Positions 9,339-18,583 are shown, numbered from the stretch's first letter. The stretch is 64,000 nt of DNA from an uncultured Clostridia bacterium (GCA_934177485.1 CAKPPF010000004.1:1-64000); one strand, 5' to 3'. Numbers and translations are program-made. The notes: generated by a model not told the origin, from the sequence alone.

Positions 9339-9722
9339 TTAAAAAACGCTTTGTATACTGAATTTTTCTTTATCTTTAATATGTTTTAGTATAAAGTCTA
9401 CAGTGTCAAGTTCACTTATAGCTTCTTCATATTCTTTTGTATCTATATAAGATGATAATTTGGTAAATTCTGTCCCAACTTTTTCAAGCTCATCATGTTC
9501 AATGTAAAATGCTAATTTATCATACTTTACTTTCCATTTTTCTTTTATTGTATTTATTTCATTTACAGTTTTTAATTCATCCTCGTTTTCTAAACTGATT
9601 CTTAATTGTTTTAAGTCTTGTTCAAATATAGTTACAGTAGCCTCGGTAAAATTATTTGTAATTAAATCTAAAGCAATGATTGCAATTATTATAGTAATTA
9701 TAATTATAAGTTCTTTATACAT
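9339..9722 (-). CDS. DUF4363 family membrane-anchored protein
   Basis: This 127-residue protein has one N-terminal membrane segment (about residues 5-22). An extracytoplasmic, charged, helical domain follows, in which acidic and lysine-rich heptads suggest antiparallel helices. It matches the DUF4363 family of Firmicutes, whose function is unknown. It starts 18 nt after the DUF421 gene with a GAGGG site. The pairing of DUF421 with DUF4363 is common in clostridia and suggests a shared envelope role, possibly in spores. Confidence 0.8.
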   Translation of the reverse strand: MYKELIIIITIIIAIIALDLITNNFTEATVTIFEQDLKQLRISLENEDELKTVNEINTIKEKWKVKYDKLAFYIEHDELEKVGTEFTKLSSYIDTKEYEEAISELDTVDFILKHIKDKEKFSIQSVF

Positions 9723-9740
9723 TTTTACCCTCTCTTATAA

Positions 9741-10415
9741 TTAAGCTTTCATCTTTTTTTGGCAGAAGAAATCATTTTTTCCATTTATAGTTGCAATTAG
9801 TGTGTTGTCTGGTCTTGCATCAAATGCTTTTAATTGTTTTGCAAGCCATATTTCATCTTTTCCAAGTTGTTTTAAATTTTTTTTCATAATTTTGCCATCA
9901 ATTACTAAATCATAAGTTATTCCTTCATATTCTGGAGTTATGTTTAAATTTTCGGCAGTGACATTTTGCTTTTCTGGCTTTTTAATTACTGTAATTTGTC
10001 CATTTGTTTCCAATATTGCATATTCAACATCTCCAAAGTTAAAAACATTATTTGTTCTTAATCTCTCTTCTAATTCATTTACTGTTATTCTTTCTTTTTT
10101 TAATGTTTTTTCATCAATTTTTCCTCTATAAATTAAGATTGATGGTTTTCCTGACATTATTTTTCTTATGTTTAAACTTTTCATATTAATAATTGATATT
10201 AGCAAATGCATAACAAGTAAACCTAAAATTGGAATAATTCCATTTGTTATTGGTATTCCTAATTCTGTCATAGGCACAGATGCAAGGTCTGCAATCATAA
10301 TTGATATTGCAAGCTCATATGGTTGAAGTTGTCCTATCTCACGCTTTCCCATCAATCTCATAACAATTAATACTATTATATACAAAATTATTGCACGAAC
10401 AAAGGTAACTAACAT
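9741..10415 (-). CDS. DUF421 (YetF-like) membrane protein
   Basis: The protein has a DUF421/YetF architecture. About three N-terminal membrane helices (residues 1-80) include the RLMGKREIGQLQPYELAISIMIADLAS signature region. A soluble two-part cytoplasmic domain follows (TVNELEERLR, FGDVEYAILETNGQ). At 224 residues it is typical. YetF proteins in spore-formers are tied to sporulation or germination membranes, but the biochemical role is not established. GGGGAGGAA precedes the start. It is the first gene of a two-gene operon with DUF4363. Confidence 0.88.
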   Translation of the reverse strand: MLVTFVRAIILYIIVLIVMRLMGKREIGQLQPYELAISIMIADLASVPMTELGIPITNGIIPILGLLVMHLLISIINMKSLNIRKIMSGKPSILIYRGKIDEKTLKKERITVNELEERLRTNNVFNFGDVEYAILETNGQITVIKKPEKQNVTAENLNITPEYEGITYDLVIDGKIMKKNLKQLGKDEIWLAKQLKAFDARPDNTLIATINGKNDFFCQKKMKA

Positions 10416-10562
10416 TTCTTCCTCCCCAATCTTGCCTTATTTTTTCTCAAAAATTAAATAATATTCTAATATAAATTTATTTTTTGTATATTTTTAAAAA
10501 AATAGTCAAAAATATATTTGTAACTAATTAACTATTTTATATTAGAAAGGATTGGTTTTTCT

Positions 10563-10940
10563 ATGTCTAGTAATCAAGAGAATATTAGTTCACAAAATAA
10601 TACTTCTACATTTGGTCAAATAGTTGGTAGACTTGTTACTGCTGCTATAGTACTAGCTATCACTGCGTTTTTTACTCCTGGTTTTACAATAAATAACATT
10701 TGGTCATTAGCTATAGCTGCTATCGTTCTTACTGTAATAGATTATTTAATAGTGAAATTTACAGGATTAGATGCAACTCCATTTGGTAAAGGATTTGTCG
10801 GATTTGTTTTAGCAGCTGTTACTTTATATGTAACTCAATATTTTGTTGCAGGTTATTCAATTTCATGGATAGCAGCAATTATTGGTGCAGTAATTTATGG
10901 TGTTGTTGATTATATAATCCCCGGAAATCAACAAATGTAG
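10563..10940 (+). CDS. Holin-superfamily (YvlD-like) four-helix membrane protein
   Basis: A hydrophilic Ser/Asn/Gln-rich N-terminus of about 20 residues is followed by four closely spaced membrane helices in 125 residues, ending in VIYGVVDYIIPG. This resembles small integral proteins annotated as phage holin family IV or YvlD. There is no endolysin or other phage gene nearby, so a phage function is unlikely. Related genes are envelope-stress proteins in Bacillus. An AAAGGA site precedes the start and a strong terminator follows. Confidence 0.7.
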   Translation: MSSNQENISSQNNTSTFGQIVGRLVTAAIVLAITAFFTPGFTINNIWSLAIAAIVLTVIDYLIVKFTGLDATPFGKGFVGFVLAAVTLYVTQYFVAGYSISWIAAIIGAVIYGVVDYIIPGNQQM

Positions 10941-10963
10941 TAGTAAGATCAGATCTGAAAAAA

Positions 10964-11000
10964 ATCGACTCTAACACGTCAATGTGTTAGAGTTGATTTT
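10964..11000. terminator. Bidirectional terminator between the holin-like gene and pgi
   Basis: The arms ATCGACTCTAACAC and GTGTTAGAGTTGAT (14 bp, one G-T pair) surround a six-base loop. A T-run lies on the plus side and an A-run (T-run on the minus strand) on the other, so it serves both convergent genes. Confidence 0.9.
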
Positions 11001-12299
11001 TTAATATCCAGGTTTTTCTAATAATTTAAACATATTTTTCTTGTATTTTTCTACGCCTGGTTGGTTAAATGGATTTACTCCCAATATCTTTCCAGACATA
11101 GCGCATGCAAGTTCAAAAAAGTATATTAATTCTCCAATTGCTTCTTCATCTAAGTTTTCTACATTAATTAGTATATTAGGAACATTTCCGTCTGCATGTG
11201 CTCTTATTGTTCCTTCCATAGCTTTTTTATTAATATAATCTAAAGTTTTATCTGTTAGATAGTTTAATCCATCTAGATTATCTTCATCTGGTTTTATACT
11301 TATATCTTGTGTTGTATTTACAATATTTAGAACTGTCTCAAATAGATTTCTTCTTCCTTCTTGTATATATTGTCCCATTGAATGTAAGTCTGTAGTAAAA
11401 TCGACCCCAGCTGGAAAAATTCCCTTTAAGTCTTTTCCTTCGCTCTCGCCATATAATTGTTTCCACCATTCTGTAAAATAATGAAGTTTAGGTTCATAAT
11501 TTGCAAGAATTTCGATATTCTTATTTTCTTTATATAAAATATTTCTCATTACAGCATATTGATAGCATTCGTTATATTTTATATCATTGTCTGAATATTT
11601 TCCTTGTGCAAATTTTGCTCCAGCCATTAATTTATCTATATCAATTCCAGCTGTTGCAATTGGCAATAATCCAACTGCAGTGAGTACAGAATATCTTCCA
11701 CCAACATTATCTGGTATTACAAATGTTTCATAGCCTTCTTCATCAGACAGTGTTTTTAAAGCTCCCTTTGCCTTATCGGTTGTAACATATATTCTATTTT
11801 TAGCATTTTCTATTCCATATTTATTTTCTAATATTTCTCTAAATATTCTAAATGCAATTGCAGGCTCAGTAGTAGTTCCAGATTTTGATATTACATTTAC
11901 TGAAAAATCTTTATCTCCAATTAATTCTATTAAATCAAGAATATATCTTGGGCTCATATTATTTCCAGCATATAAAATTCTTGGATTTTTTCTTTTTTCA
12001 TAGTTATAAAAAGAATTTGTTAAGCTTTCTATAACAGCTCTAGCACCTAAGTATGATCCTCCAATTCCAATTACAACTAGAAACTCAGAATCCTTTTTTA
12101 TTTTTTCTGCGGATTTTTTTATTCTTTCAAATTCTTCTTTATTATATTTAGTTGGTAATTCAAGCCAACCCAAAAACTCACTTTCATCATCTTTTTTTGC
12201 ATGAAGAAAATTATGTATTTCTTCTACTTTTTCCTTATATTTAAGCACTTCACTAATAGGTATGCTTGCATTAGAAAAATCAATTTTTATATTTGCCAT
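11001..12299 (-). CDS. pgi: Glucose-6-phosphate isomerase
   Basis: Pgi interconverts glucose-6-phosphate and fructose-6-phosphate in glycolysis. At 432 residues it is of the shorter Firmicute type. It shows VIGIGGSYLGARAVIE and SKSGTTTEPAIAFR (sugar-phosphate binding), then NVGGRYSVLTAVGLLP, and near the C-terminus HADGNVPNI and NPFNQPGVEKYKKNMF with the catalytic lysine region. AAAGGAGGG precedes the ATG. It is monocistronic, ending at the bidirectional terminator. Confidence 0.97.
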   Translation of the reverse strand: MANIKIDFSNASIPISEVLKYKEKVEEIHNFLHAKKDDESEFLGWLELPTKYNKEEFERIKKSAEKIKKDSEFLVVIGIGGSYLGARAVIESLTNSFYNYEKRKNPRILYAGNNMSPRYILDLIELIGDKDFSVNVISKSGTTTEPAIAFRIFREILENKYGIENAKNRIYVTTDKAKGALKTLSDEEGYETFVIPDNVGGRYSVLTAVGLLPIATAGIDIDKLMAGAKFAQGKYSDNDIKYNECYQYAVMRNILYKENKNIEILANYEPKLHYFTEWWKQLYGESEGKDLKGIFPAGVDFTTDLHSMGQYIQEGRRNLFETVLNIVNTTQDISIKPDEDNLDGLNYLTDKTLDYINKKAMEGTIRAHADGNVPNILINVENLDEEAIGELIYFFELACAMSGKILGVNPFNQPGVEKYKKNMFKLLEKPGY

Positions 12300-12367
12300 A
12301 ATTAACCCTCCTTTGTTTTATTACACATTATTCTATATATATTTTAGAATTTAGTCAAGTTTTTTAC

Positions 12368-12396
12368 TTGCTTTTTAATACCCTGTGATATATAAT
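12368..12396 (+). promoter_or_regulatory. Sigma-A promoter TTGCTT-N17-TATAAT, predicted to give a leaderless mRNA
   Basis: A perfect -10 box sits at 12391-12396 and a TTGCTT -35 box at 12368-12373 with the ideal 17-base spacer. The expected start of transcription, about seven bases after the -10 box, coincides with the A of the ATG at 12403. No Shine-Dalgarno sequence is present. Confidence 0.7.
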
Positions 12397-12402
12397 TTTT
12401 TT

Positions 12403-13269
12403 ATGAGAAAAATTATAGTTGATAAAAAATTTAATAATAAAAAGATACAAAATATTTTGCAATTTAACTTTAATGGTCTTTCGAGTTCACTATTTTTTAA
12501 AACTTTAAGAAAAAAAGACATTAAGGTTAATGGTAAAAGAATAACAGATAATATTATTGTTTTTGAAAATGATATAATAGAAATTTATTTAGATGATAAA
12601 TATCTTTTCAAAGTTTTTTCATTAGATATATTATATGAGGATGATAATATTTTAGTTATAAATAAGCCTCAAGGAATAGAAGTTTTGAGTGATGAAGAAA
12701 CTTGTTTAACCAACTTGATTAGGCAAAAATATAGATTCAAAAACAATTTTCCTTATCCATGTCATAGATTAGACAGGAATACTTCAGGATTAGTTTTATA
12801 TGCAAAGAATAAAGAAAGCCTTGATATTCTAAATTTAAAAATTAAAGAACATGAAATACTAAAATTTTATAAATGTACAGTTATTGGTATTTTAAGCAAT
12901 AAAGAAGCTACTTTAAAAGATTATCTATTTAAAGATAGTAAGAAATCTATTGTTTATATAAGCAAAACTTTTAAACCAGGTTATAAAGAAATTATTACAT
13001 CTTATAAGGTACTTGGTGAAGACATCAAAAACAATTTATCTACCTTAGAAGTTAATCTTAGAACTGGAAGAACTCACCAAATCCGTGCACATCTTTCCTA
13101 TATTGGCCATCCTATATTAGGAGATGGAAAATATGGTAATAATGAGATAAATAAGAAGTTTAATAAAAATAAACAAGAGTTATGCGCGTATAAAATTATT
13201 TTTAAGTTTAAAACAGATGCCAGCATCTTAAATTATTTGAACAATAAAGAGTTTGAACTTAAGTTTTAA
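12403..13269 (+). CDS. RluA-family pseudouridine synthase
   Basis: The enzyme converts uridine to pseudouridine in rRNA or tRNA. An N-terminal S4-like domain (IQNILQFNF, DIKVNGKRI) precedes the catalytic domain with PCHRLDRNTSGLVLYAKN, whose Asp is catalytic. The later RTGRTHQIRAHLSYIGHPILGD motif is typical of RluA/C/D. The frame is open from a GTG at 12385, but that lies inside the -10 region, so ATG 12403 is chosen. The exact target cannot be told from sequence. A strong terminator follows. Confidence 0.92.
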   Translation: MRKIIVDKKFNNKKIQNILQFNFNGLSSSLFFKTLRKKDIKVNGKRITDNIIVFENDIIEIYLDDKYLFKVFSLDILYEDDNILVINKPQGIEVLSDEETCLTNLIRQKYRFKNNFPYPCHRLDRNTSGLVLYAKNKESLDILNLKIKEHEILKFYKCTVIGILSNKEATLKDYLFKDSKKSIVYISKTFKPGYKEIITSYKVLGEDIKNNLSTLEVNLRTGRTHQIRAHLSYIGHPILGDGKYGNNEINKKFNKNKQELCAYKIIFKFKTDASILNYLNNKEFELKF

Positions 13270-13273
13270 AATT

Positions 13274-13330
13274 AAAAGCTCAAGAATTAAAATTGTTAGC
13301 ACAATTTTAATTTTTGAGCTTTTAAAAAAT
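13274..13330 (+). terminator. Intrinsic terminator of the pseudouridine synthase gene
   Basis: Long 23-bp arms (AAAAGCTCAAGAATTAAAATTGT and its complement) enclose a four-base loop. A short A/T tail follows. Confidence 0.85.
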
Positions 13331-13364
13331 AGCTTCCTTTTATTTCTAATTTATGTTTTATATT

Positions 13365-13480
13365 TTATTTCAAGTTAGGATTTGTTTCTAATAAATTTAT
13401 TAGTTTTTCTCTATTTGCATCGCTATTAAATGTTTCATTCATAGTATAAGTGTCCTTTGAACTTTCTTCCTCACCGAATC
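13365..13480 (-). pseudogene. Out-of-frame C-terminal continuation of the prepilin-like gene
   Basis: Immediately past the TGA at 13471-13473, a different minus-strand frame is open to a TAA at 13365-13367. It reads as ordinary coding sequence (GEEESSKDTYTMNET, then FNSDANREKLINLLETNPN). A one-base frame change near 13475 would join it to the preceding gene and add about 35 residues. It looks like a frameshift in the gene or an assembly error. Without the shift, it could only be a separate 25-codon peptide from an internal ATG with no good ribosome site. Confidence 0.5.
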
Positions 13481-14085
13481 ATTTGGTAATTATTCATAAA
13501 TGTAACTATAAATTTACTTTCGGTTAAAATTGCTTTAGGATCAAGATTTTTGTTACTTTTTAGACTTTCTGCCCAACTTTTGTTATCTTCATAATATTCA
13601 TCGTCTTTTGAAAGATTATTTATAAATTCATCTACTGCTGTTTTTAAATCCAAGAATTGGTAGCTTTCTGCTTCTCTTTCAGATATGTCAAAATCATCAT
13701 AAGTTGTTTCTGGAAGATTACCAAAATTTTCGGATGAAGATCCTCTCCAGTTTGTACCAAAAGACCATATTTTATCCTTCTTTATTACATAAAAGTCCGT
13801 TTCAATATTTTTACCGAAAGCTGAATATACTGCTCCGTAATATGGGAAATTAAAACCGCTTGAATTAGGACTATTTTCCTCAAGATATTTCTCGTATTCA
13901 GCTATTTTATCCATTTCGTTTATTTTATTTGCGTTATAGGCATCTTTACTATTTTTAGCATATTCTAATATCTTATTATTATTTATTGACGTTATTGCTA
14001 CTACTGCTAATATTAGCAATACTATTATTGTTATTATTAAAGCAACAAGTGTAATTCCTTTAGTGTTTTTAAATTTTTCTTTCAT
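13471..14085 (-). CDS. Prepilin-like protein with N-terminal methylation motif
   Basis: The N-terminus is a type IV prepilin signal: a short basic leader MKEKFKNTKG, then a hydrophobic helix beginning ITLVALIITIIVLLIL. Cleavage by prepilin peptidase would fall after Gly10. Position 5 of the mature protein is Ala rather than the usual Glu, as in many clostridial pseudopilin-like proteins. The remaining 170 residues are a hydrophilic extracellular domain not recognised. GGAGG precedes the start. The reading frame probably continues past its stop through a frameshift. It may be exported by the machinery whose F component begins at the end of the window. Confidence 0.75.
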   Translation of the reverse strand: MKEKFKNTKGITLVALIITIIVLLILAVVAITSINNNKILEYAKNSKDAYNANKINEMDKIAEYEKYLEENSPNSSGFNFPYYGAVYSAFGKNIETDFYVIKKDKIWSFGTNWRGSSSENFGNLPETTYDDFDISEREAESYQFLDLKTAVDEFINNLSKDDEYYEDNKSWAESLKSNKNLDPKAILTESKFIVTFMNNYQMIR

Positions 14086-14199
14086 AATTTTTCCTCCTTA
14101 GTTTTTAATTTGTATCTATTTTATCATAATTATAATTGTTGTCAAGACATTTTGAAAATTTGAGATTAAGTCTATAAGTCTTAAATGGCATTTTCTAAA

Positions 14200-15147
14200 T
14201 TATAAATATTTTTCTACTTCTTTTATAATCTTTTCTTTTACTTCATCTAATGTTCCTAAAATTGTACAGCCTGCCGCACGAATATGTCCTCCTCCATTAT
14301 ATGTAAGACATACATCTGAGACATTTACATATTCATTACTTCTTAGTGATGCTTTAAATCCTCCTTCTATTTCTCTTAAGAAAATTGATACCTCTACTCC
14401 TTCAACATCTCTCCCAATTTCTACTAATCCCTCATGGTCTCCTGCTTCTGCATTTACTTTTTCTAAATCATCAAAAGTTATATATGTAAATGTAACTTTT
14501 CCGTTATCTAAAAATTCCATTCTATCCATTACCATTTTTCTTAGTTCGAAATTTGCTTTTGTTCTTGTTTGTAAGACTTTTTTATAAATATTTGAAACTT
14601 TTACTCCTTTTGTCAAAAGCCATGATGCAAATTCAAAAGTTTCTGCAGATACTCCTTCATATTGAAAGCCACCTGTGTCTGTTATAATTCCAGTTAGTAA
14701 GCAAGTACCGATTTTTTCATCTATATCTATTCCAAGTTTTTCAATAACAAATATTAGTGTTTGAGCACATGCTGGAGAATCTGGATTTACAAAGTTAAAG
14801 TCTGCAAACATTTCGTTTACCTGGTGATGATCAATTTGTATTCTTACATTTGCATTTTCAAAATATCTAGCAAAACCATTTAATCTTTTTATTCCTGTAA
14901 CATCTACAGATATTGCCAAGTCATAGTTTTCTTCTTTTCCCTCTTTTTTAACTTCCTCTGAGCATGGCAAGAATTTGAATATTTTAGGGAATTCCGGAAT
15001 AATTACATCTACTTCTTTTCCTAGTCTTTTTAGTGTTAAATACATTGCAAGTGCTGAACCTATTGCATCACCGTCTGGATTTTCGTGAGTTAATATTACT
15101 ATGTCTTTTGCTTTATTAATTTCTTCTTTTATATTATCTATTGTCAT
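14200..15147 (-). CDS. nrnA: DHH-family phosphoesterase, NrnA type (oligoribonuclease / pAp phosphatase)
   Basis: The enzyme degrades very short RNA oligonucleotides and dephosphorylates 3'-phosphoadenosine 5'-phosphate. The DHH motifs are in order: HENPDGDAIGSALAM, AISVDVTG, then IDHHQVN. The C-terminal DHHA1 domain ends in the glycine-rich YNGGGHIRAAGCT. At 315 residues it is full length, with a GGAGA site. It closes the rimP-nusA-rnpM-infB-rbfA operon, the usual Firmicute position. Confidence 0.94.
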   Translation of the reverse strand: MTIDNIKEEINKAKDIVILTHENPDGDAIGSALAMYLTLKRLGKEVDVIIPEFPKIFKFLPCSEEVKKEGKEENYDLAISVDVTGIKRLNGFARYFENANVRIQIDHHQVNEMFADFNFVNPDSPACAQTLIFVIEKLGIDIDEKIGTCLLTGIITDTGGFQYEGVSAETFEFASWLLTKGVKVSNIYKKVLQTRTKANFELRKMVMDRMEFLDNGKVTFTYITFDDLEKVNAEAGDHEGLVEIGRDVEGVEVSIFLREIEGGFKASLRSNEYVNVSDVCLTYNGGGHIRAAGCTILGTLDEVKEKIIKEVEKYL

Positions 15148-15162
15148 ATAAAGATTTCTCCT

Positions 15163-15525
15163 TTATTTGTTTTCAATATCTTTCATAATATCTTTTAAAA
15201 TTGAATCAATTTTAGCTCCATATTCCATAGAATCGTCTAGTTCAAAAATAATTTCTGGAGTAATTCTTAAATTCATTCTTTTAGCTAAAAGACTTCTAGT
15301 TAAACCAGCTGATTTTTTTAAAATTGCCAAATCTTCTTTTGTGCTTTTAGCGTTTAGTATACTAACATATACTTTAGCATATTTTAAATCTGGTGTTACT
15401 TTAGCTTTAGTAACACTAATAAGTCCTGTTAAATTTGGGTCTTTTATATCGTTCATTAAAATCATACTAACTTGTTTTTTTAACTCTTCATCGACTCTAT
15501 TAAATCTAGTATTATTCTTTTGCAT
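15163..15525 (-). CDS. rbfA: 30S ribosome-binding factor A
   Basis: RbfA is a cold-adaptation factor needed for 16S rRNA 5'-end maturation on the 30S subunit. The KH-like domain is seen in RVDEELKKQVSMILMNDIKDP, then KVTPDLKYAKVYVSIL and a C-terminal DDSMEYGAKIDSIL. The frame is open upstream to 15579, but the ATG at 15525 has GGAGAT at the right distance and begins at the family's conserved N-terminus, giving 120 residues. It sits between infB and nrnA. Confidence 0.95.
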   Translation of the reverse strand: MQKNNTRFNRVDEELKKQVSMILMNDIKDPNLTGLISVTKAKVTPDLKYAKVYVSILNAKSTKEDLAILKKSAGLTRSLLAKRMNLRITPEIIFELDDSMEYGAKIDSILKDIMKDIENK

Positions 15526-15643
15526 TTTTATCTCCTTTTTTATATTAGTAAAAGAATTGTATTTTGACCTGTTACACAAGTTATAAAATTATAAATTTTA
15601 CACCAATATGTAACAGCATCAAAATCAATTATCTTACAAATAC

Positions 15644-18583
15644 TTATTTTTTTATCTCTTCCATAACATATACTTCTAATGTATCGCCTTCTTTAATATC
15701 ATTAAAGTTTTCAATTTGAATACCACACTCATACCCTGCTGCTACTTCTTTTGCATCATCTTTAAATCTCTTTAATGATACTAATTTTCCATCATGAATA
15801 ACTACATTATCTCTTATTATTCTTATTCCTGCATTTCTTGAAACTTTTCCGTTTGTTACATAGCATCCTGCTATTGTTCCAACATTTGAAACTTTGAAAG
15901 TTTGTCTTATTTCTGCATTTCCTATTATTTTCTCTTCGTATTCAGGATCTAACATTCCTTTCATAGCAGCTTCAACATCTGCTATTGCATGATAAATTAC
16001 TGAATATTGTTTTATTTCAACATCTTCTTTTTCTGCCATATCTCTAGCAAGTGGTTCTGGTCTTACATTAAATGCTATTATTATAGCATTTGATACTTTA
16101 GCAAGAGTAACATCAGACTCAGTAACTCCACCAACGTTTGCATGTATAACTTTTACTTGAACTTCATTATTAGATAGTTTCTCTAAGCTTTGTTTTACAG
16201 CTTCAACACTACCTTGAACATCTGCTTTGACTATTAAGTTTAATTCTTTTAATTTTCCTTTTTCTATTTGATTAAATAAATCATTTAATGAAACTTTTGC
16301 TGTTTCATTTATTGATTTTTCTCTTTCTTGACGTTTTCTCTTTTCTATTAAGTGTTTTGCTGTTTTTTCATCTTCAACCTCATAGAAAGTTTCGCCGGCA
16401 ACTGGCACTTCTGTTAAACCAATTATTTCAACTGGTGTTGATGGTCCTGCTTTTTTAACTTTTTTGCCTTTATCGTTATACATAGCTCTAATTCTACCTA
16501 TAACTGAACCAACAACTACTGTATCTCCAACATCTAAAGTACCTCTTTGTACAAGCATTGTAGCAACTGGTCCTCTTGATTTATCTAATTTTGCTTCTAT
16601 TACTGCTCCTTTAGCTTGTTTATTTGGATTTGCTTTCAATTCTTTCATATCAGCAACTAATAATACCATTTCAAGTAATGTGTCTATGTTTGTTCTTTGT
16701 TTTGCAGAAATTGGAACAAATATTGTATCTCCACCCCATTCTTCTGCAACTAAATCATACTTTGTTAATTCTTCTTTTACTTTTTCTACATTAGCACCTT
16801 CAACATCTATTTTATTAACTGCAACTATTATTGGAATTCCTGCTGCTTTAGCATGATTTATAGCTTCTATTGTTTGAGGCATTACACCGTCATTTGCAGC
16901 AACAACTAATATTGCTATATCTGTAACTTGCGCACCTCTAGCACGCATTGCTGTAAAAGCTTCATGTCCTGGTGTATCTAAGAAAGTTATTTCTCTTCCT
17001 TTAACTTCAACTTTATATGCACCAATATGCTGTGTAATTCCTCCTGCTTCACCTTCAATTACATTTGTACTTCTTACGGCATCAAGTAATGATGTTTTAC
17101 CATGGTCAACGTGTCCCATAACAACAACTACTGGTGGTCTTGCAACTAGTTCTTCCTCTGTATCTTCAGTATCATCAAACAATATATCTTCTTCTGTTAC
17201 AGTTTCCTTTTTAATAGCAGTTATTCCAAATTCACCAGCAATTAAAAATGCTGTATCAAAGTCTATATCATTGTTTATTGTTGCCATTATTCCATATCCT
17301 AATAGCTTCTTAATTACCTCTCCTGTTGTTTTCTTTATTTCTGCTGCAAAGTCTTTTACAGATATTGTTTCTGGAATAGTAATTTCAGTTAATTGGAATA
17401 TTTTTTGTTTATTTCTTTCTTCATCATTTTTTGATAACTTCTTTTTATTTTTTCTTCCTCTTGCAGTTGTTAAATCATAGTAGTCAAGCATTCCACCATC
17501 TTGGTCATTAAACATATTAGACAAGCTTTTTTCTTGTTTTAAGCTCTTTAATTTGTCCTCATCAAATTCGCCATCTATTCTTCTGTTTTTAGTTTGTTTT
17601 TTTGTTTTATTCTCTTCAAATTTATTGTTACTTTTTTGTTTTGAAATAGCTTTACTGTAGTCTCTAACATTTTCTTTTTCTACAATATCGTTTGCCATTA
17701 TATTTTTTATGTTTTTATCTATTCCTTTACTATCAAGAGGTCTTTTATTAAATCCTTCATTTCCAAATTTATTATTAAATGGTCTGTTATTGTTATTGTT
17801 TCTTTGGGCAAAATTATTATTTCTATTATTATATTGTCCGTTATTTCTATAGTTGTTTCCATTTTCATTATTTCTATAATTATTTCTGTTTTGATTATTA
17901 TAGTTATTGTTGTTGCGATCTTTATTGAAATTATTATAGTTTCTATTGTTATTTTCTCTATTATTATTTTTATTTTGGTTATAGTTTGGATTATAATTTC
18001 TGTTATTGTTGCTAAAATTATTTTCCTTAACTTCTATTTTCTTTTCTTCTTTTGCTTCTTCTTTTTTTTCAATTTTTGGTTCTTCTTTTTTTTCAATTTT
18101 TGGTTCTTCTATTTTTGTCATATCTTCCTTTTTCGTTTCATTAATTATTTCTTTATTTTCTGTTTTTTTAGGTTCTTTTAATCCAAACAATTCACTTACA
18201 GTCATTGGTTTTGATGGTTTATTTCTATAAACAATATTATAATCATTTTTATTTTTTCTTTCTACAAATCCAATTCCATTATTATTTTGCTTTGCCTGTT
18301 TCTTTTTTCTCTCTTCTTCTTCTTTTCTTTTAATTTCTTCATCAGTAATAATTACTTGTCTCCTTATAATTACTGGTGATTCTTTTTTTGCTTCTTTTGC
18401 TTCTTCTTTTTTGTTTTTTAATGTTGCAGTTTTATCTCCTGATAATTTCTTTTTTAGAGTTTCTACTTCACTTTCTTCTAATGAACTCATATGAGTCTTT
18501 GCATTTATTCCTAATTCTTGTGCTACTGCGATAATTTCTTTGCTAGTTTTTTCTAATTGTTTAGCAAGTTCATATATTTTCAT
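15644..18583 (-). CDS. infB: Translation initiation factor IF-2
   Basis: IF-2 is the GTPase that brings initiator tRNA to the 30S subunit and promotes subunit joining. Domains in order are an N-terminal IF2N motif (MKIYELAKQLEKTSKEI), a long Lys/Glu then Asn/Arg/Tyr-rich linker (roughly residues 60-340), a second IF2N domain, the G domain (VVVMGHVDHGKTSLL, DTPGHEAF, NKID), and the C-terminal barrels. The linker has an extended stretch dominated by asparagine. Starts at 18607, 18598, 18592 (TTG) and 18583 are possible; the last is chosen on homology, as ribosome-site spacing is ambiguous. Confidence 0.97.
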   Translation of the reverse strand: MKIYELAKQLEKTSKEIIAVAQELGINAKTHMSSLEESEVETLKKKLSGDKTATLKNKKEEAKEAKKESPVIIRRQVIITDEEIKRKEEEERKKKQAKQNNNGIGFVERKNKNDYNIVYRNKPSKPMTVSELFGLKEPKKTENKEIINETKKEDMTKIEEPKIEKKEEPKIEKKEEAKEEKKIEVKENNFSNNNRNYNPNYNQNKNNNRENNNRNYNNFNKDRNNNNYNNQNRNNYRNNENGNNYRNNGQYNNRNNNFAQRNNNNNRPFNNKFGNEGFNKRPLDSKGIDKNIKNIMANDIVEKENVRDYSKAISKQKSNNKFEENKTKKQTKNRRIDGEFDEDKLKSLKQEKSLSNMFNDQDGGMLDYYDLTTARGRKNKKKLSKNDEERNKQKIFQLTEITIPETISVKDFAAEIKKTTGEVIKKLLGYGIMATINNDIDFDTAFLIAGEFGITAIKKETVTEEDILFDDTEDTEEELVARPPVVVVMGHVDHGKTSLLDAVRSTNVIEGEAGGITQHIGAYKVEVKGREITFLDTPGHEAFTAMRARGAQVTDIAILVVAANDGVMPQTIEAINHAKAAGIPIIVAVNKIDVEGANVEKVKEELTKYDLVAEEWGGDTIFVPISAKQRTNIDTLLEMVLLVADMKELKANPNKQAKGAVIEAKLDKSRGPVATMLVQRGTLDVGDTVVVGSVIGRIRAMYNDKGKKVKKAGPSTPVEIIGLTEVPVAGETFYEVEDEKTAKHLIEKRKRQEREKSINETAKVSLNDLFNQIEKGKLKELNLIVKADVQGSVEAVKQSLEKLSNNEVQVKVIHANVGGVTESDVTLAKVSNAIIIAFNVRPEPLARDMAEKEDVEIKQYSVIYHAIADVEAAMKGMLDPEYEEKIIGNAEIRQTFKVSNVGTIAGCYVTNGKVSRNAGIRIIRDNVVIHDGKLVSLKRFKDDAKEVAAGYECGIQIENFNDIKEGDTLEVYVMEEIKK

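Noticed and set aside
10563..10940. Possible prophage remnant because of the holin-like protein
   Set aside because: No endolysin, structural, integrase or attachment sequence nearby; the protein fits the chromosomal YvlD-like group.
12385..12402. GTG start six codons upstream for the RluA-type gene
   Set aside because: It overlaps the -10 box of the promoter and has no ribosome site.
17804..18181. 125-codon plus-strand open frame rich in Ile, Val and Phe
   Set aside because: It is the antisense shadow of the Asn/Lys-rich linker of infB.
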